From Bacteroidota bacterium (GTDB lineage Bacteria > Bacteroidota > Bacteroidia > B-17B0 > Aurantibacillaceae): a DNA stretch of 64,000 nucleotides. The DNA lies in contig JADJFB010000009.1 in assembly GCA_016708845.1 (NCBI GenBank), positions 1-64,000 on the forward strand. The letters are read 5' to 3'. Positions within the stretch are counted from its first letter, which is position 1; each line of letters begins with the position of its first letter. Positions 6,706 to 16,716 of this stretch are shown here, one piece after another. Under the pieces are notes generated by a model. The model worked only from the letters and a program-made list of their open reading frames with translations, did not search any database and was not told the origin of the DNA. A program made the translations under genes and the position numbers.

Positions 6706-9207
6706 TTAACTTTTTCTCATCCTCTCTCTCAATTTCACCAACTCATACCATACAACTGATATAAACCCAATTACAAAACTCACTCCTAATTGAGATAAAT
6801 TCAGTTGTTCAAATTCAAAGAAATGAGTTACTGGAGGTAAGTATAACAACATGGCAGAAATGAAAACAGTGATGCCGATAATAAATAAAATCATCTTGTT
6901 TTTATAGCGAATGGTAGTGAGCACAGAATAATAAAAAGAACGATTGACCAAGGTTAAAAATATGTTTGCCACAATCAATGCGGTAAAAACCATCGTGCGC
7001 GTAACAGCTTCGTTATACTGATTATGAACCGCATATTGATATACTACTAAAGTTCCTGCAGCAATGACTAAGCCTTGCATAACACTTGAAGCTAATTCTT
7101 TCCAATTAAAAAAAGTGGTTGTAAAAGGCCTTGGCTTGCTAAGCATGGTGTTACTTTCCATAGGTTCATTTTCAAAAATAATAGAGCAAGTTGGCCCCAT
7201 AATTAATTCTAGGAAAATAATATGTATTGGAGAAAAAATATTAGGATATATCCAACCCAAAGCTAAAGGTAAAAACACCGTTAAAATAATAGGGATGTGA
7301 ATAGAGATAATATAACGGATGGCCTTTTTTAAATTCGTATAAATTTTTCTTCCCGAGGCAATCGCATCTACCATTTTAGATAAATCGTCTTCTACTAAAA
7401 TTAAAGAAGCTGCTTGTTTCGCAATCTCAGTTCCTTTTTTACCCATCGCAATACCAATGTGCGCTGCTTTTAAAGCGGGCCCATCATTTACGCCATCACC
7501 AGTCATCGCAACAATTTCGTTATTTGATTTTAACGCATTAATGATTTTTAATTTTGCTTCAGGAAACATGCGACTAAATATAGCAGTCTCACCTACTTTT
7601 TCTTTTAACTCAACATCGCTCAATTTCATTAACTCATCTCCTGACAAACTTTTTTCATAGCCTTTAAAAGCAATTTGTTTTGCAATAGCAGCTGTTGTTT
7701 CAGCGTTATCACCAGTAATGATTTTAACGGAGATACCTGCCTTATAAAAACTTTCTAATACCGATTGTATATTTTTCTTTGGAGGATCATAAAAAGCAAT
7801 CAATCCTTTAAATAGAAATTTAAAACTTTGTTGTTCTTCAGGAAAATTAGTTCCCGAAAATGTAGCTTGACCAACACCCAACAAACGGTAGCCTTCTTTT
7901 GCTAAAGTTTTCATCGCGTCTTTAATTTGCTGCTTTTGTTCTGCACTCAAATCAGATACATTCATTAAAGCTTCGGGAGCACCTTTAGCGGCAATAATTC
8001 GTTCTCCTTTATCATTCTCAAAAATGTGCGTCATCATTGGTGGCTTACCACCTAAAGGATATTCGTGCAACATTTTGTATTGTGGGCGTCTATCCTCTTT
8101 TACGATGGTTTCATAGGCTTTATGAATTGCTACTTCCATTGGATCAAAAGGAATAGGTTCACTCGACCACATGGATAATGTAATGAGCTCTCTTTCTGCT
8201 TCATCTAAGTCTGCTTCAGGGTCTGAAATTTTTTGAGTAGATAACGTAAACAACTTTGCTAAACTCATTTTATTCTCGGTAATAGTTCCAGTTTTATCAG
8301 TACAAATAACGGTAGCACTACCCAATGTCTCTACCGTTTTCATTTGCTTAACAACTACACCCATTTTCATTAAACGCCAAGCACCAAGCGCCATAAAGGT
8401 TGTAAAAGCTACGGGAATTTCCTCGGGCAAAATACTCATAGCCAAAGTCAAAGCTTTTAATAAACTATCTAAAACTAAACGCGATTGAAAATAATTAATG
8501 CCCCAAACTATCACAAACACAATCGCTCCAACAATAGCCATCTTTTTTACAAAATCTCCAATCTGTAATTCTAATGGTGTTTTTTCTTCTTCAATATCTT
8601 CTAAACTCTTTCCAATCTTTCCTAATCGGGTTTCATTGCCAATAGCTGTAATAGTTGCTACTGCCAAGCCACTCGATACTGTTGTTCCTTGAAACACGAC
8701 CTTATCTTCTTTTGTTTGATCTTTATAAACAACCAAAGACTCGCCCGTTAATATAGATTCATTAACAGAAAAATCTGCTGCATAGGTAATTATTCCATCT
8801 GCAGAAATTAGCGTCCCCTCCTCTATCATCAAGCTATCACCTATGACTAATTCTTCGCTTGGTATCTCAATTACTTCCCCATTTCTAATCACCTTACAAT
8901 TAGGTTGAATAAAGTTTTTAAGTTTCTCTAATGCATTTTTACTTCGCGATACTTGATATAAAGAAATAATAGATTGAAAAATAATGGCAGACACTAAAAA
9001 AATACCGTCCCCTATTTTGCCACTTATAAAATAAATACACGAAGCCACCAACAACAAAATAATCATGGGTTCGGTAGCTAAACTTTTAATAGCGGTTATA
9101 AATACATTTTCCTTTTTATAGTCTGCCTTATTTTGTCCGTGCTTTTCTCTTGCCTCTTTTACTTGCTCAGAAGTTAAACCTATTATGTTAAAATTATTGG
9201 AAGACAT
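6706..9207 (-). CDS. Cation-translocating P-type ATPase
   Basis: This ion pump of the inner membrane has 833 residues. The N-terminal cation ATPase domain is followed by membrane helices and the actuator motif LTGES. A PEEIPVAFT membrane motif replaces the PEGLP of classical Ca2+ pumps. The phosphorylation site is CTDKTGTIT, followed by the nucleotide-binding domain with KGAPEAL, then TGDNAETT and the hinge TGDGVNDGPALK. C-terminal helices complete the P2-like layout. No heavy-metal-binding domain or CPC motif is present, so a copper or zinc pump is unlikely. Ca2+, Mn2+ or another divalent cation is plausible, but the sequence does not settle the ion. It is monocistronic, with the met promoter beginning about 70 bp after its stop. 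Confidence 0.92.
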   Translation of the reverse strand: MSSNNFNIIGLTSEQVKEAREKHGQNKADYKKENVFITAIKSLATEPMIILLLVASCIYFISGKIGDGIFLVSAIIFQSIISLYQVSRSKNALEKLKNFIQPNCKVIRNGEVIEIPSEELVIGDSLMIEEGTLISADGIITYAADFSVNESILTGESLVVYKDQTKEDKVVFQGTTVSSGLAVATITAIGNETRLGKIGKSLEDIEEEKTPLELQIGDFVKKMAIVGAIVFVIVWGINYFQSRLVLDSLLKALTLAMSILPEEIPVAFTTFMALGAWRLMKMGVVVKQMKTVETLGSATVICTDKTGTITENKMSLAKLFTLSTQKISDPEADLDEAERELITLSMWSSEPIPFDPMEVAIHKAYETIVKEDRRPQYKMLHEYPLGGKPPMMTHIFENDKGERIIAAKGAPEALMNVSDLSAEQKQQIKDAMKTLAKEGYRLLGVGQATFSGTNFPEEQQSFKFLFKGLIAFYDPPKKNIQSVLESFYKAGISVKIITGDNAETTAAIAKQIAFKGYEKSLSGDELMKLSDVELKEKVGETAIFSRMFPEAKLKIINALKSNNEIVAMTGDGVNDGPALKAAHIGIAMGKKGTEIAKQAASLILVEDDLSKMVDAIASGRKIYTNLKKAIRYIISIHIPIILTVFLPLALGWIYPNIFSPIHIIFLELIMGPTCSIIFENEPMESNTMLSKPRPFTTTFFNWKELASSVMQGLVIAAGTLVVYQYAVHNQYNEAVTRTMVFTALIVANIFLTLVNRSFYYSVLTTIRYKNKMILFIIGITVFISAMLLYLPPVTHFFEFEQLNLSQLGVSFVIGFISVVWYELVKLRERMRKS

Positions 9208-9351
9208 CTAATTATTTTAGTAGCATTTATAAATGTTTAAATTAAGCAATCTTTAAACAAAACGTATGGATCTTTATCATTAAAATTCATGTTTTATAAT
9301 AGATCCATAATAAAAAAGGACAAATATTAAGCTAAAACCTTACATTTACGC

Positions 9352-10245
9352 GTGCTTAAAAACGTTAGTAAACATCACTTTTTATTACACTTTATTGTGT
9401 TTATTTGGGGCTGGTCGCCCATACTTGGTAAAGGTATAAGTGCTGATGCGCTACAATTAGTTTGGTTTAGAATTGCCATTACCATTTTTTTAATGGCATT
9501 TTATCTCATATACATTAAAGCTAATTTATTAGTTTCCTTTAAAAAACTGTGGCAACTCACTGCCATTGGACTTATTATTTGTGTGCATTGGTTGTGTTTT
9601 TATGGTGCTATTAAAGTTTCTAATGTATCAGTAACCATGGCTGCTTTTAGTACAGGCACATTATTTACAGCTATAACAGAACCTTTAATTTACAAACGAA
9701 AATTTATTTGGTACGAATTAGTCATTGGCTTAATTATCATTGTTGCTATTGGACTTATTTTTTCAGTAGAGATAAAATATGGTATGGGAATTCTATTAGG
9801 AATTTTAGCGGCTTTTACGGCTTCCGTATTTAGTGTATTGAATGGCGTTTTAATTCAAGATGAAAAACAACCCATTTCCTCTCCCGTGTTATCATTTATA
9901 GAGTTAACGATGGCTTTGGTTGGTTTAAGTATTTTCCTATTATTTAACGGAAGTTTCTCCACCGAGTTTTTTGCCATTAACAATCAAGATATTTTATTAA
10001 TTACCATTTTAGCAGGCGTTTGTACAGTTTATCCATTTATTGCCTCCGTTAATTTAATGAAGCATCTTTCGCCATATACGATTAACCTTACTGTAAATTT
10101 AGAAGGAGTATATGGGATTATCCTTGCTGGGATTTTATTTCATGAAAACAAGGATTTATCTGTTACTTTTTATGTAGGTTTTGGGATAATCCTTGCGGTG
10201 ATATTTTTGAATGCTTTATTGAAGCAAAAGTTTAACAAAGGATAA
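9352..10245 (+). CDS. EamA/DMT-family transporter
   Basis: This is a ten-helix inner-membrane protein of the drug/metabolite transporter superfamily (297 residues) with two repeated EamA halves of five helices. The HFIVFIWGWSPILGK start of helix 1 and the duplicated charge pattern before helix 6 are typical. Members export metabolites or amino acids, and the substrate cannot be read from sequence. The start codon appears to be GTG rather than ATG. A TTACATTTA stretch a few bases upstream resembles a -7 box. It is divergent from the P-type ATPase and followed 49 bp later by mgtE. Confidence 0.85.
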   Translation: MLKNVSKHHFLLHFIVFIWGWSPILGKGISADALQLVWFRIAITIFLMAFYLIYIKANLLVSFKKLWQLTAIGLIICVHWLCFYGAIKVSNVSVTMAAFSTGTLFTAITEPLIYKRKFIWYELVIGLIIIVAIGLIFSVEIKYGMGILLGILAAFTASVFSVLNGVLIQDEKQPISSPVLSFIELTMALVGLSIFLLFNGSFSTEFFAINNQDILLITILAGVCTVYPFIASVNLMKHLSPYTINLTVNLEGVYGIILAGILFHENKDLSVTFYVGFGIILAVIFLNALLKQKFNKG

Positions 10246-10294
10246 TCAAATTCAAACATAAAAACCTTACTTTAGCGCAGCTAAAAATTAAGAC

Positions 10295-11650
10295 ATGCAA
10301 TTTGAGTTAAACTCAGAATACCTCGACCAGTTAAAAACAGCCATCGCTGAACAAAACGATGCGTTTTTAAAAGCGCAACTCAGCGAGTTGTACGCGGTTG
10401 ATATTGCCTTAATTTTAAACCAATTAGATTTAGAAGATTCCATTTATTTATACGACCAAATTGATGAAGAACTATCATCAGATGTGTTATTGGAAATGGA
10501 AGAAGAAAAGCGTGAAGCTTTATTAGCAACCTTTTCTACTAAAGAAATTGCCGAGCAATTAGATAACATGGATTCGGATGATGCGGCTGACGTTATCAAC
10601 GAATTACCTGAAGAGATTCAGGATGAAGTACTATCTCACATTGAAGATATTGAACAAGCCAGCGACATTGCTGATTTGATGAGCTTTGAAGAAGGAACTG
10701 CAGGTTCCTTAATGGCGAAGGAGTTAGTGAGTGTGTACGCTCATGAAACGGTAAGTGCTTGTATCGATGAAATCAGAAAACAAACTGAAAATGTTGATGT
10801 ACTATATGCGGTTTATGTTGTAGATGATAACGAAAAGTTGATTGGAATGTTATCTCTAAAAAAATTAATTGTATCTCATCCATTAGCTAGAATTGAAGAA
10901 ATATACGATGGCGATGTCATTTCTGTGAAGACATCCGAATCGAGTGAAGAAGTAGCAGAGTTAATTAGAAAATATGACTTAGTTGTATTACCTGTTGTTG
11001 ATCAATTAGGAAGATTAGTTGGAAGAATTACTATTGATGACGTGGTGGATGTAATGCGCGAAGAAGCTGAAAAAGACATTCAGTTAATGAGTGGTATTAC
11101 CGACGACGTTGATAGTAATGATAGTTTATGGCGTTTATCAAGAGCTCGTATTCCTTGGTTATTGGTTGGTATGTGTGGTGGAATTGTAGGGTCACGAATT
11201 ATTGGTGGCTATGAAGATCAAATTCAAATTCGTCCTGAGATGGCATTTTTTATTCCGTTAATTGGTGCAACCGGTGGTAATGTAGGTGTACAATCATCTG
11301 CTATTATTGTGCAAGGATTAGCAAATAATACATTAATCGTAGATAAAATTGCACCTAAATTATTTAAAGAACTAGGGGTTGGTTTGATTAATGGATTAAT
11401 TTGTTCGGGATTAATTTTAGGATATAATTTATTAATCAGCGAATCGTGGGCATTAGCAGCGACTGTAAGTGTAGCTTTATTTACTGTAATTTTATGCGCT
11501 TCTTTTTTAGGAACCTTTGTGCCTTTGATGATGAATCGTTTTAAGGTAAATCCTGCTTTAGCAACTGGGCCATTTGTAACAACCTTAAACGACATCATTG
11601 GTATTTCTATTTACTTTTTAGTAGGTCGTATCTTGTATAGCTTTTTGTAA
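10295..11650 (+). CDS. mgtE: Magnesium transporter MgtE
   Basis: This is a Mg2+ channel of the inner membrane gated by cytosolic Mg2+. Its 451 residues follow the family layout. An acidic helical N domain covers about residues 1-125 (LDNMDSDDAADVINELPEE), two CBS domains span about 125-255, and a connecting helix leads to a C-terminal five-helix pore from about residue 280. Within the pore lies the conserved GATGGNVGVQSS segment. Length and motifs are normal, and no break is seen. It ends exactly where the LRR-kinase gene begins (0 bp spacing), so the two are probably co-transcribed. A direct functional link is not evident. Confidence 0.95.
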   Translation: MQFELNSEYLDQLKTAIAEQNDAFLKAQLSELYAVDIALILNQLDLEDSIYLYDQIDEELSSDVLLEMEEEKREALLATFSTKEIAEQLDNMDSDDAADVINELPEEIQDEVLSHIEDIEQASDIADLMSFEEGTAGSLMAKELVSVYAHETVSACIDEIRKQTENVDVLYAVYVVDDNEKLIGMLSLKKLIVSHPLARIEEIYDGDVISVKTSESSEEVAELIRKYDLVVLPVVDQLGRLVGRITIDDVVDVMREEAEKDIQLMSGITDDVDSNDSLWRLSRARIPWLLVGMCGGIVGSRIIGGYEDQIQIRPEMAFFIPLIGATGGNVGVQSSAIIVQGLANNTLIVDKIAPKLFKELGVGLINGLICSGLILGYNLLISESWALAATVSVALFTVILCASFLGTFVPLMMNRFKVNPALATGPFVTTLNDIIGISIYFLVGRILYSFL

Positions 11651-12951
11651 ATGCAAACCATTCAACAATTACGTTCAGGCGAATTAAAAGGAAGTAAAAC
11701 CTTAAAGTTATCTTGTGAGTTAACAGAGTTCCCAAAAGAAATTTTTGAATTAAAAGATACTTTAGAAATTTTAGATTTATCAAACAATCACTTATCTTCT
11801 TTACCAAATAATTTTAGTGATTTCAAAAAACTAAAGATTGCTTTTTTCTCAGATAATAATTTCACAGTCTTTCCTGAAGTTTTAGCTAAATGCCCTAGTT
11901 TAACCATGATTGGTTTTAAATCCAATAAAATTAATCATATACCAGAAAATGCTTTCCCTGTTGATTTGCAATGGCTTATCTTAACAAATAATTGCATTAC
12001 AGAAATTCCAAAAAGTATTGGCAAAGCCCATAAATTACAAAAAGTGGCTTTTGCAGGAAATCAAATAAAAGCGTTGCCAGTTGAAATGGCTAATTGCAAG
12101 AACTTAGAATTATTACGTATTGCAGCCAATCAATTAACTGAGTTTCCTCAATGGCTATTATCGCTTCCTCGTTTATCGTGGTTGGCGTATGCGGGAAATC
12201 CTTTCAGTAAAACAGAGTATATTAAAGATGAGTTACCATTAATTGAATGGAAGGATTTAACGCTTAAAGAAATTTTAGGACAAGGCGCTTCTGGTGTTAT
12301 TTCAAAAGCAACATGGCAGACTTCATTAACACAAAAAGAAATTGCCGTTAAAGTATTTAAAGGAGAAGTAACCAGTGATGGATTTCCTGAAGAAGAAATG
12401 AATGCTTGCATTGCAGCTGGAAATCACAATCACTTAGTAACCGTTATTGGCAAACTAAAAAATCATCCCGAACAAAAAATGGGATTGGTATTAGAATTAA
12501 TTCCTCCTTCATTCAAAAATCTTGCTGGCCACCAAGTTTTGATACTTGCACACGAGATACCTTTAAAGAAGGGACTCAATTTTCGAGTGAAACCATTTTA
12601 AAAATTTCTCAATCAATTGCCGATGCGGCAAAACATTTGCATTCAAAAGGAATTATGCATGGTGATTTGTACGCTCACAATACGTTATTTGATGATAGGG
12701 CTAATACTATTTTCGGAGATTTTGGTGCCGCAACACTATATGATTTGAATGACAAAAATGCTTCTTATTTTGAAAGATTGGATGTCAGAGCTTTTGGTTG
12801 TTTGATGGAGGATTTGTTAAATCAAAATTTTGAAACAACAAATTCCTTAAAAGATTCTTTGATTCAATTAAAAGATTCTTGCATGCAAGAGGAGATTTTA
12901 AAGAGGCCTAGTTTTGAAATGATTTGCAATTACTTTTTACAAAGAAGGTAA
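11651..12951 (+). pseudogene. Leucine-rich-repeat protein kinase, one-base frameshift
   Basis: This is a fusion of LRRs (about residues 15-195, repeats such as LEILDLSNNHLSSLP) and a eukaryotic-like Ser/Thr kinase domain. The kinase has the glycine loop LGQGASGVIS, the ATP-anchoring Lys in IAVKVFKG, a catalytic loop MHGDLYAHNTLFD (HGD instead of HRD) and GDFGAATL for the metal-binding DFG. The gene reads in one frame to about 12525 and then in another to 12951. One missing C in ggccacc restores a continuous protein of about 433 residues. A hairpin at 12970-12993 follows as a likely terminator. There is no signal peptide or membrane segment, so it is cytoplasmic. Its targets are unknown. Confidence 0.82.
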
Positions 12952-12967
12952 TTTTCCTTATTACTTC

Positions 12968-13150
12968 TTTTCTTTTTGCTTGAACAAAAAGAAACAAAAA
13001 TTCAAGACGAAACGCCAACTCCAATTCTTTTCTCGCTCTAAAAGTCTGCGCAATGTCACCGAAAAATTGTCTACCCACATGCTGGCTCAAAGCTTATTTC
13101 CTTTGCCCTGCACCGTTTCGCCAAAAACAGCCGCACTATTACCAACGTAT
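12968..13150. repeat. Probable dispersed Bacteroidota repeat beginning with a CTTTTTG/CAAAAAG hairpin
   Basis: The stretch starts with a 9-bp hairpin TTCTTTTTG...CAAAAAGAA (12970-12993), which can terminate the LRR-kinase transcript. It runs into CAAGACGAAACGCC, GTCTGCGC and a CTACCCACATGCTGGCTCAAAGC stretch. This resembles non-coding dispersed elements I know from Bacteroidota genomes. A 75-codon open frame inside it has no protein character. The family assignment is from memory and cannot be confirmed here. Confidence 0.45.
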
Positions 13151-13230
13151 GAAGTAACTGAAGTTTCCTCCCATAATTTTCTAATACTTATATGTACTTT
13201 AGAATAATTAAAATTCGACTTTAGAATTAC

Positions 13231-13366
13231 GGCCTATTAAAATTTAGCGTATAAATCAAGTGGCATCAAATGCGTAGGCATGAGAGGAGATTGTTCGGGC
13301 TGTTCGCGAAGCGCTTCGAACAATCAGCTTGATACCATGCAGATTTTAGCTAAATTTTAATAAGCC
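13231..13366. repeat. Nested palindromic element, 136 bp
   Basis: The outer arms 13231-13248 and 13349-13366 are complementary at 17 of 18 positions. Further in, ATCAAG (13255-13260) pairs with CTTGAT (13328-13333). The core GATTGTTCG (13289-13297) pairs perfectly with CGAACAATC (13317-13325) around a GC-rich loop containing TTCGCGAAGCGCTTCGAA. No open frame fits. The intergenic stretch 12952-13411 otherwise holds only the repeat before it and the hairpin after it. Confidence 0.7.
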
Positions 13367-13378
13367 TTGATTTTTTGA

Positions 13379-13404
13379 AACTTTTTGTATCAAGACAAAA
13401 AGTT
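13379..13404 (-). terminator. 10-bp hairpin after the T9SS plug gene
   Basis: AACTTTTTGT and ACAAAAAGTT are perfect inverted arms around a 6-nt loop, 8 bp beyond the stop of the minus-strand plug gene. The stem supplies its own A/T runs. Termination is likely, though no separate T tract follows. Confidence 0.5.
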
Positions 13405-13411
13405 AAAGTTT

Positions 13412-14707
13412 TTATCTTCTAAACGAATTAAATCGTTTAATCGCAACAAGTTGATCGTAGTAGGTACCTCGTTGGCGATGATACACATAAATGGTATAAT
13501 CATTTTCTGTTGCCCAATGATTACCTTCTGATGAAGTTTCATCTGCCGCTTTCTTCTCATCAGCTAAAAACACATACGTGTAATTATAATAACCTTGTTT
13601 CACAAACAAGTCACATTCGTAACCCATTTTCTTATAGTTATATGTCATACGATTACTTTTATTTAAACGCCACTCAGTTAGTTTTCCTAACACATAAAAA
13701 TTACCTGAGGTTTGTGTGTCATAGGGAAGAAAAAAATGTATCCAAGCGTAATCAGCTTCTATGTCAGGGTTCGTAGCTAAATCTTGATTTTTAATTAAGA
13801 AACCACCATTCAAATCATTATAAAAACTATAACTTTTAAACGTTCTTAATTCATCTGTTTTTAATTCAATATGATATGTATACGAACTATCTCGAGTAAT
13901 ATTGGCAACTCGTTCGGTATAAGTTCTTAAAGAACGACTATCAAAAAATCTGAATTCATTTCCTCCATTAAACGTTGATTTGTCATCTAAAGAGTAAGTT
14001 AACTGACGTGGCTCTGTAAAAGTTGGTTTAATATTATTAACGGCATTATCCCAACGGTTATTTTGTGTGATAATTACTTTCATATCCGTGAAGGGATTTG
14101 TTAGTTCATATTGACTATTAATGATATTAAAATCGATGTGTTGTTTTTCGTATTGTTCATCATTACCAATTGCTTGACGAACATTAGCAACAACCGTTAC
14201 CTTATCTTCGTAAATCATAAAACGTTTGGTTATAATAATTTTCTCTTTATCATTATCTTGATATACAAATACCATATAGTTGCCAGTTTTAGAAAACTGC
14301 ATATTACTTTGTGGAAATAAAATAGAATAGTGTGTATATTTCTGAATAGTGTTAGTTGAGAAATTAAAATTTAAAATATTAGCTTCATAAAACCCATTCA
14401 TAAATTCAGAACTCATCAAATTAGAAGGCTCCCAATTAGCATCACAATGAACAAAAGCAATAGAGTAATCTTTTTTATCGGCTTCTAAATCATCAAAACT
14501 TAATTCCAATTGTTCAGTTCCATTAAATCTAAGAATAGCAGGATTAACATCAAAGGTTGATTCGTGCAACTGTGCTGTTTTGATATATGGCTTGTAAGTC
14601 CAATCCTCATAGCGCATCTGATTATCATTTACATAATCATCTTGCGATAGCAACCGAAATGCTAATAGTAAAAATAAAAAACTGAAATATATTTTATTGA
14701 AATTCAT
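13412..14707 (-). CDS. Type IX secretion system plug protein (DUF5103 family)
   Basis: This 431-residue secreted protein has an N-terminal signal peptide ending around FRLLSQ. It is related to the DUF5103 family, whose founding Flavobacterium member was found plugging the SprA translocon of the type IX secretion system. Recognisable features are the early YEDWTYKPYIKTAQLH segment, ELSFDDLEADKKDYSIAFVH, the beta-rich middle domain and the ADYAWIHFFLPYD stretch near residue 330. A periplasmic or outer-membrane location is expected. It stands alone between a terminator hairpin and the GIN-domain lipoprotein gene. The family call is firm; the plug function is inferred from the family. Confidence 0.85.
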   Translation of the reverse strand: MNFNKIYFSFLFLLLAFRLLSQDDYVNDNQMRYEDWTYKPYIKTAQLHESTFDVNPAILRFNGTEQLELSFDDLEADKKDYSIAFVHCDANWEPSNLMSSEFMNGFYEANILNFNFSTNTIQKYTHYSILFPQSNMQFSKTGNYMVFVYQDNDKEKIIITKRFMIYEDKVTVVANVRQAIGNDEQYEKQHIDFNIINSQYELTNPFTDMKVIITQNNRWDNAVNNIKPTFTEPRQLTYSLDDKSTFNGGNEFRFFDSRSLRTYTERVANITRDSSYTYHIELKTDELRTFKSYSFYNDLNGGFLIKNQDLATNPDIEADYAWIHFFLPYDTQTSGNFYVLGKLTEWRLNKSNRMTYNYKKMGYECDLFVKQGYYNYTYVFLADEKKAADETSSEGNHWATENDYTIYVYHRQRGTYYDQLVAIKRFNSFRR

Positions 14708-14733
14708 TTAACTTATAACGTAAATGTACTGTT

Positions 14734-14751
14734 TTTAGTGCGGACACTAAA
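14734..14751. other. Short perfect hairpin between two minus-strand genes
   Basis: TTTAGTG and CACTAAA flank a four-base loop in the 71-bp gap between the GIN-domain gene and the plug gene. No T run follows on the minus strand, so it is at best a weak terminator or a binding site. Confidence 0.3.
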
Positions 14752-14778
14752 GTTAAAATTTGTTGAAAGAAAAATGGA

Positions 14779-15516
14779 TTACTGATGAATAAGATTCCCT
14801 TTACCTGTGCCCGTTAAATTAATTGTATTTGGATTACCCTTATAATAAATATTGCCAGCTCTATCAATAACAATGTCCATTAATCCACCTTCTGGAGCAT
14901 TAATATATGTATGGCCAATGGTTACACTATGCAAATACACATAATTTCTAATAGTAAGTTGGGATGCGTATATGTAATTTGTTCCTGTATAATCACTTTC
15001 CAATCTATCTGTAACTCCTGTTAAATATAAATCACCATTGCCATGTGCACTTCCAACAAAACGTCCAGTATTTAAATCCAATTTTACATCTCCTGAATTT
15101 TCTGTTCTCACAGAAATTTCGTCTTGAGTAATTGCACCAACGCTTTGAATTGTGCCTAATCCTGCATGCCTAATATGTTTATAATAAGGTGCTGTTATGT
15201 ATACATTTATTTTTCCCTTATAGCCTCTTACCCAATTACAACGGTTGTTATTAAATACTTTTAATGTTTCTCCGTCTAATTCCGTTTTAATTAACTTCTG
15301 TAAATTCCGCCCTGCCTCAACTCGCACTTCAAAAGTAGGCCCTTGAGTAATGTACAAATCCATTTTATCTCTTAAATAAATGCAATTAAAATCAGCCACA
15401 TCATGATAAATAGTATTTGTTGGTCCTGATGATTTAACGCAATCACACATGCTTTCTTTTTTACAAGAAACAAATGCCAAAAGGCAAACTATTGATATGA
15501 TTAATTTATATGGCAT
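14779..15516 (-). CDS. Head GIN-domain (DUF2807) lipoprotein
   Basis: This is a 245-residue lipoprotein: the signal peptide ends in a lipobox (LLAFVSC, lipidated Cys near residue 18). The mature part is a single right-handed beta-solenoid domain of the putative auto-transporter adhesin head GIN type, with spaced repeats of the form ...ENSGDVKLDLN..., ...HGNGDLYLTGV.... Such proteins are common in Bacteroidota, are cell-envelope located and have no established function; adhesion is a guess from the name. Its start overlaps the end of the PagL-like gene by 11 bp, so the two are translated from one message. Confidence 0.85.
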   Translation of the reverse strand: MPYKLIISIVCLLAFVSCKKESMCDCVKSSGPTNTIYHDVADFNCIYLRDKMDLYITQGPTFEVRVEAGRNLQKLIKTELDGETLKVFNNNRCNWVRGYKGKINVYITAPYYKHIRHAGLGTIQSVGAITQDEISVRTENSGDVKLDLNTGRFVGSAHGNGDLYLTGVTDRLESDYTGTNYIYASQLTIRNYVYLHSVTIGHTYINAPEGGLMDIVIDRAGNIYYKGNPNTINLTGTGKGNLIHQ

Positions 15517-16633
15517 TTATTTTCTTCTTTTTCAAGCTAAATCTATAACCTAAACCATAATCAAAATGCGCAGCAACCGCCCAATGTGATTTCATAGTAA
15601 AGTTAACCATTAATCCATTCTTACAATAATATCTGATACCAATTCGGTGAAAAATTGGACCATCCTCTTTTGGTTTAGAAACTGCATAATAGCCCATTTC
15701 GATAGGAAAACTAATTTGCCCTACATTATAGGCGTAACAAGCTTTTACACCTAACTGCAAAATATCTGTCCAACCATTCGCAGGATTTCCTGAAGTTCTT
15801 AAATGGTATTCGTTTTGTGTATCATAACACACATCAAAACCTGCGCCCCATTTATGTGTATTACGAACATTATAATAATAATTAGCGCCAAAAGTATTTG
15901 AAAAATATTTAGGTCCTCCCGGAGGCTCATGTTCATTAAATCCTGCAGCATCCCAAACCAAAATTTCATGTTTACTCTTCCAAACAGAACCAGAATCTAT
16001 TAAATCTGATTTAACTACCTCTCCATTAATTTTATAAGTTAACCCCATATTTAAGGACACTACATTTAATCCCAAATTAGGCACTTGCGAACGTCCATTA
16101 GAAGCGTGAGCAAAAGACAACCCTGGTTCTAATCTAAATTTATTACTTAAATTCAAGTGCCATAATACTTTCCATTGAACAAATGTGTTCCAATGGCTAG
16201 CAATCGCAATATTCTTAGGGTTATTATCAATATCAAATTTTTTAGTGAGATAAGAAACTCCCCAACAAATACGTAAAACAGGGCGACTAGCTCGTACTTT
16301 TTTATTTAACGGTACTTCGATATAAGGAGATAATGCATAACAATAACCTAATTGTTTAGGATTAGCAAAATCAATAAAGTTAAACGACAATCCTACTTCA
16401 GGGAAATTATTTTCTCGGTGCCAACGCTTACTTCCAGTAGTTGGTTTTACAAAATCTACCTCAATACCTGGAATATAGCCCTTCACCAGATTACCGATAG
16501 TACTTTTATGTTCAAAAATAAAACCATAAGTAGGTGCTACTTTTATGTAAAAGTCTTTAGTCCCAGTCATACGCTCTTGAGCATGAGCGAAACATGTAAC
16601 AATTAAAAATAGATATGTAAGGTTTTTTAGCAA
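15506..16633 (-). CDS. Acyloxyacyl hydrolase / PagL-like lipid A deacylase
   Basis: This is an outer-membrane beta-barrel enzyme family that removes the 3-linked acyl chain from lipid A. The 375-residue protein has a signal peptide ending at about AHAQ. Alternating aromatic/hydrophobic strands follow, with the family's catalytic region LSFAHASNGRSQ holding the His and Ser of the active site. It is about twice the length of proteobacterial PagL, as is usual for Bacteroidota members, which carry extra strands. Its gene overlaps the GIN-domain lipoprotein gene by 11 bp and diverges from leucine dehydrogenase. The family call is good; activity on lipid A is inferred. Confidence 0.82.
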   Translation of the reverse strand: MLKNLTYLFLIVTCFAHAQERMTGTKDFYIKVAPTYGFIFEHKSTIGNLVKGYIPGIEVDFVKPTTGSKRWHRENNFPEVGLSFNFIDFANPKQLGYCYALSPYIEVPLNKKVRASRPVLRICWGVSYLTKKFDIDNNPKNIAIASHWNTFVQWKVLWHLNLSNKFRLEPGLSFAHASNGRSQVPNLGLNVVSLNMGLTYKINGEVVKSDLIDSGSVWKSKHEILVWDAAGFNEHEPPGGPKYFSNTFGANYYYNVRNTHKWGAGFDVCYDTQNEYHLRTSGNPANGWTDILQLGVKACYAYNVGQISFPIEMGYYAVSKPKEDGPIFHRIGIRYYCKNGLMVNFTMKSHWAVAAHFDYGLGYRFSLKKKKINAI

Positions 16634-16716
16634 AATAAGTCCCGAATTTAATGATAGATTTTGACATTTCTATACAAATAAACCCTAAATTAGCCGCGAA
16701 TTTAAACCACTCCATT

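Noticed and set aside
12980..13207. A 75-codon open frame downstream of the LRR kinase
   Set aside because: It coincides with a dispersed repeat and has no start context or protein character.
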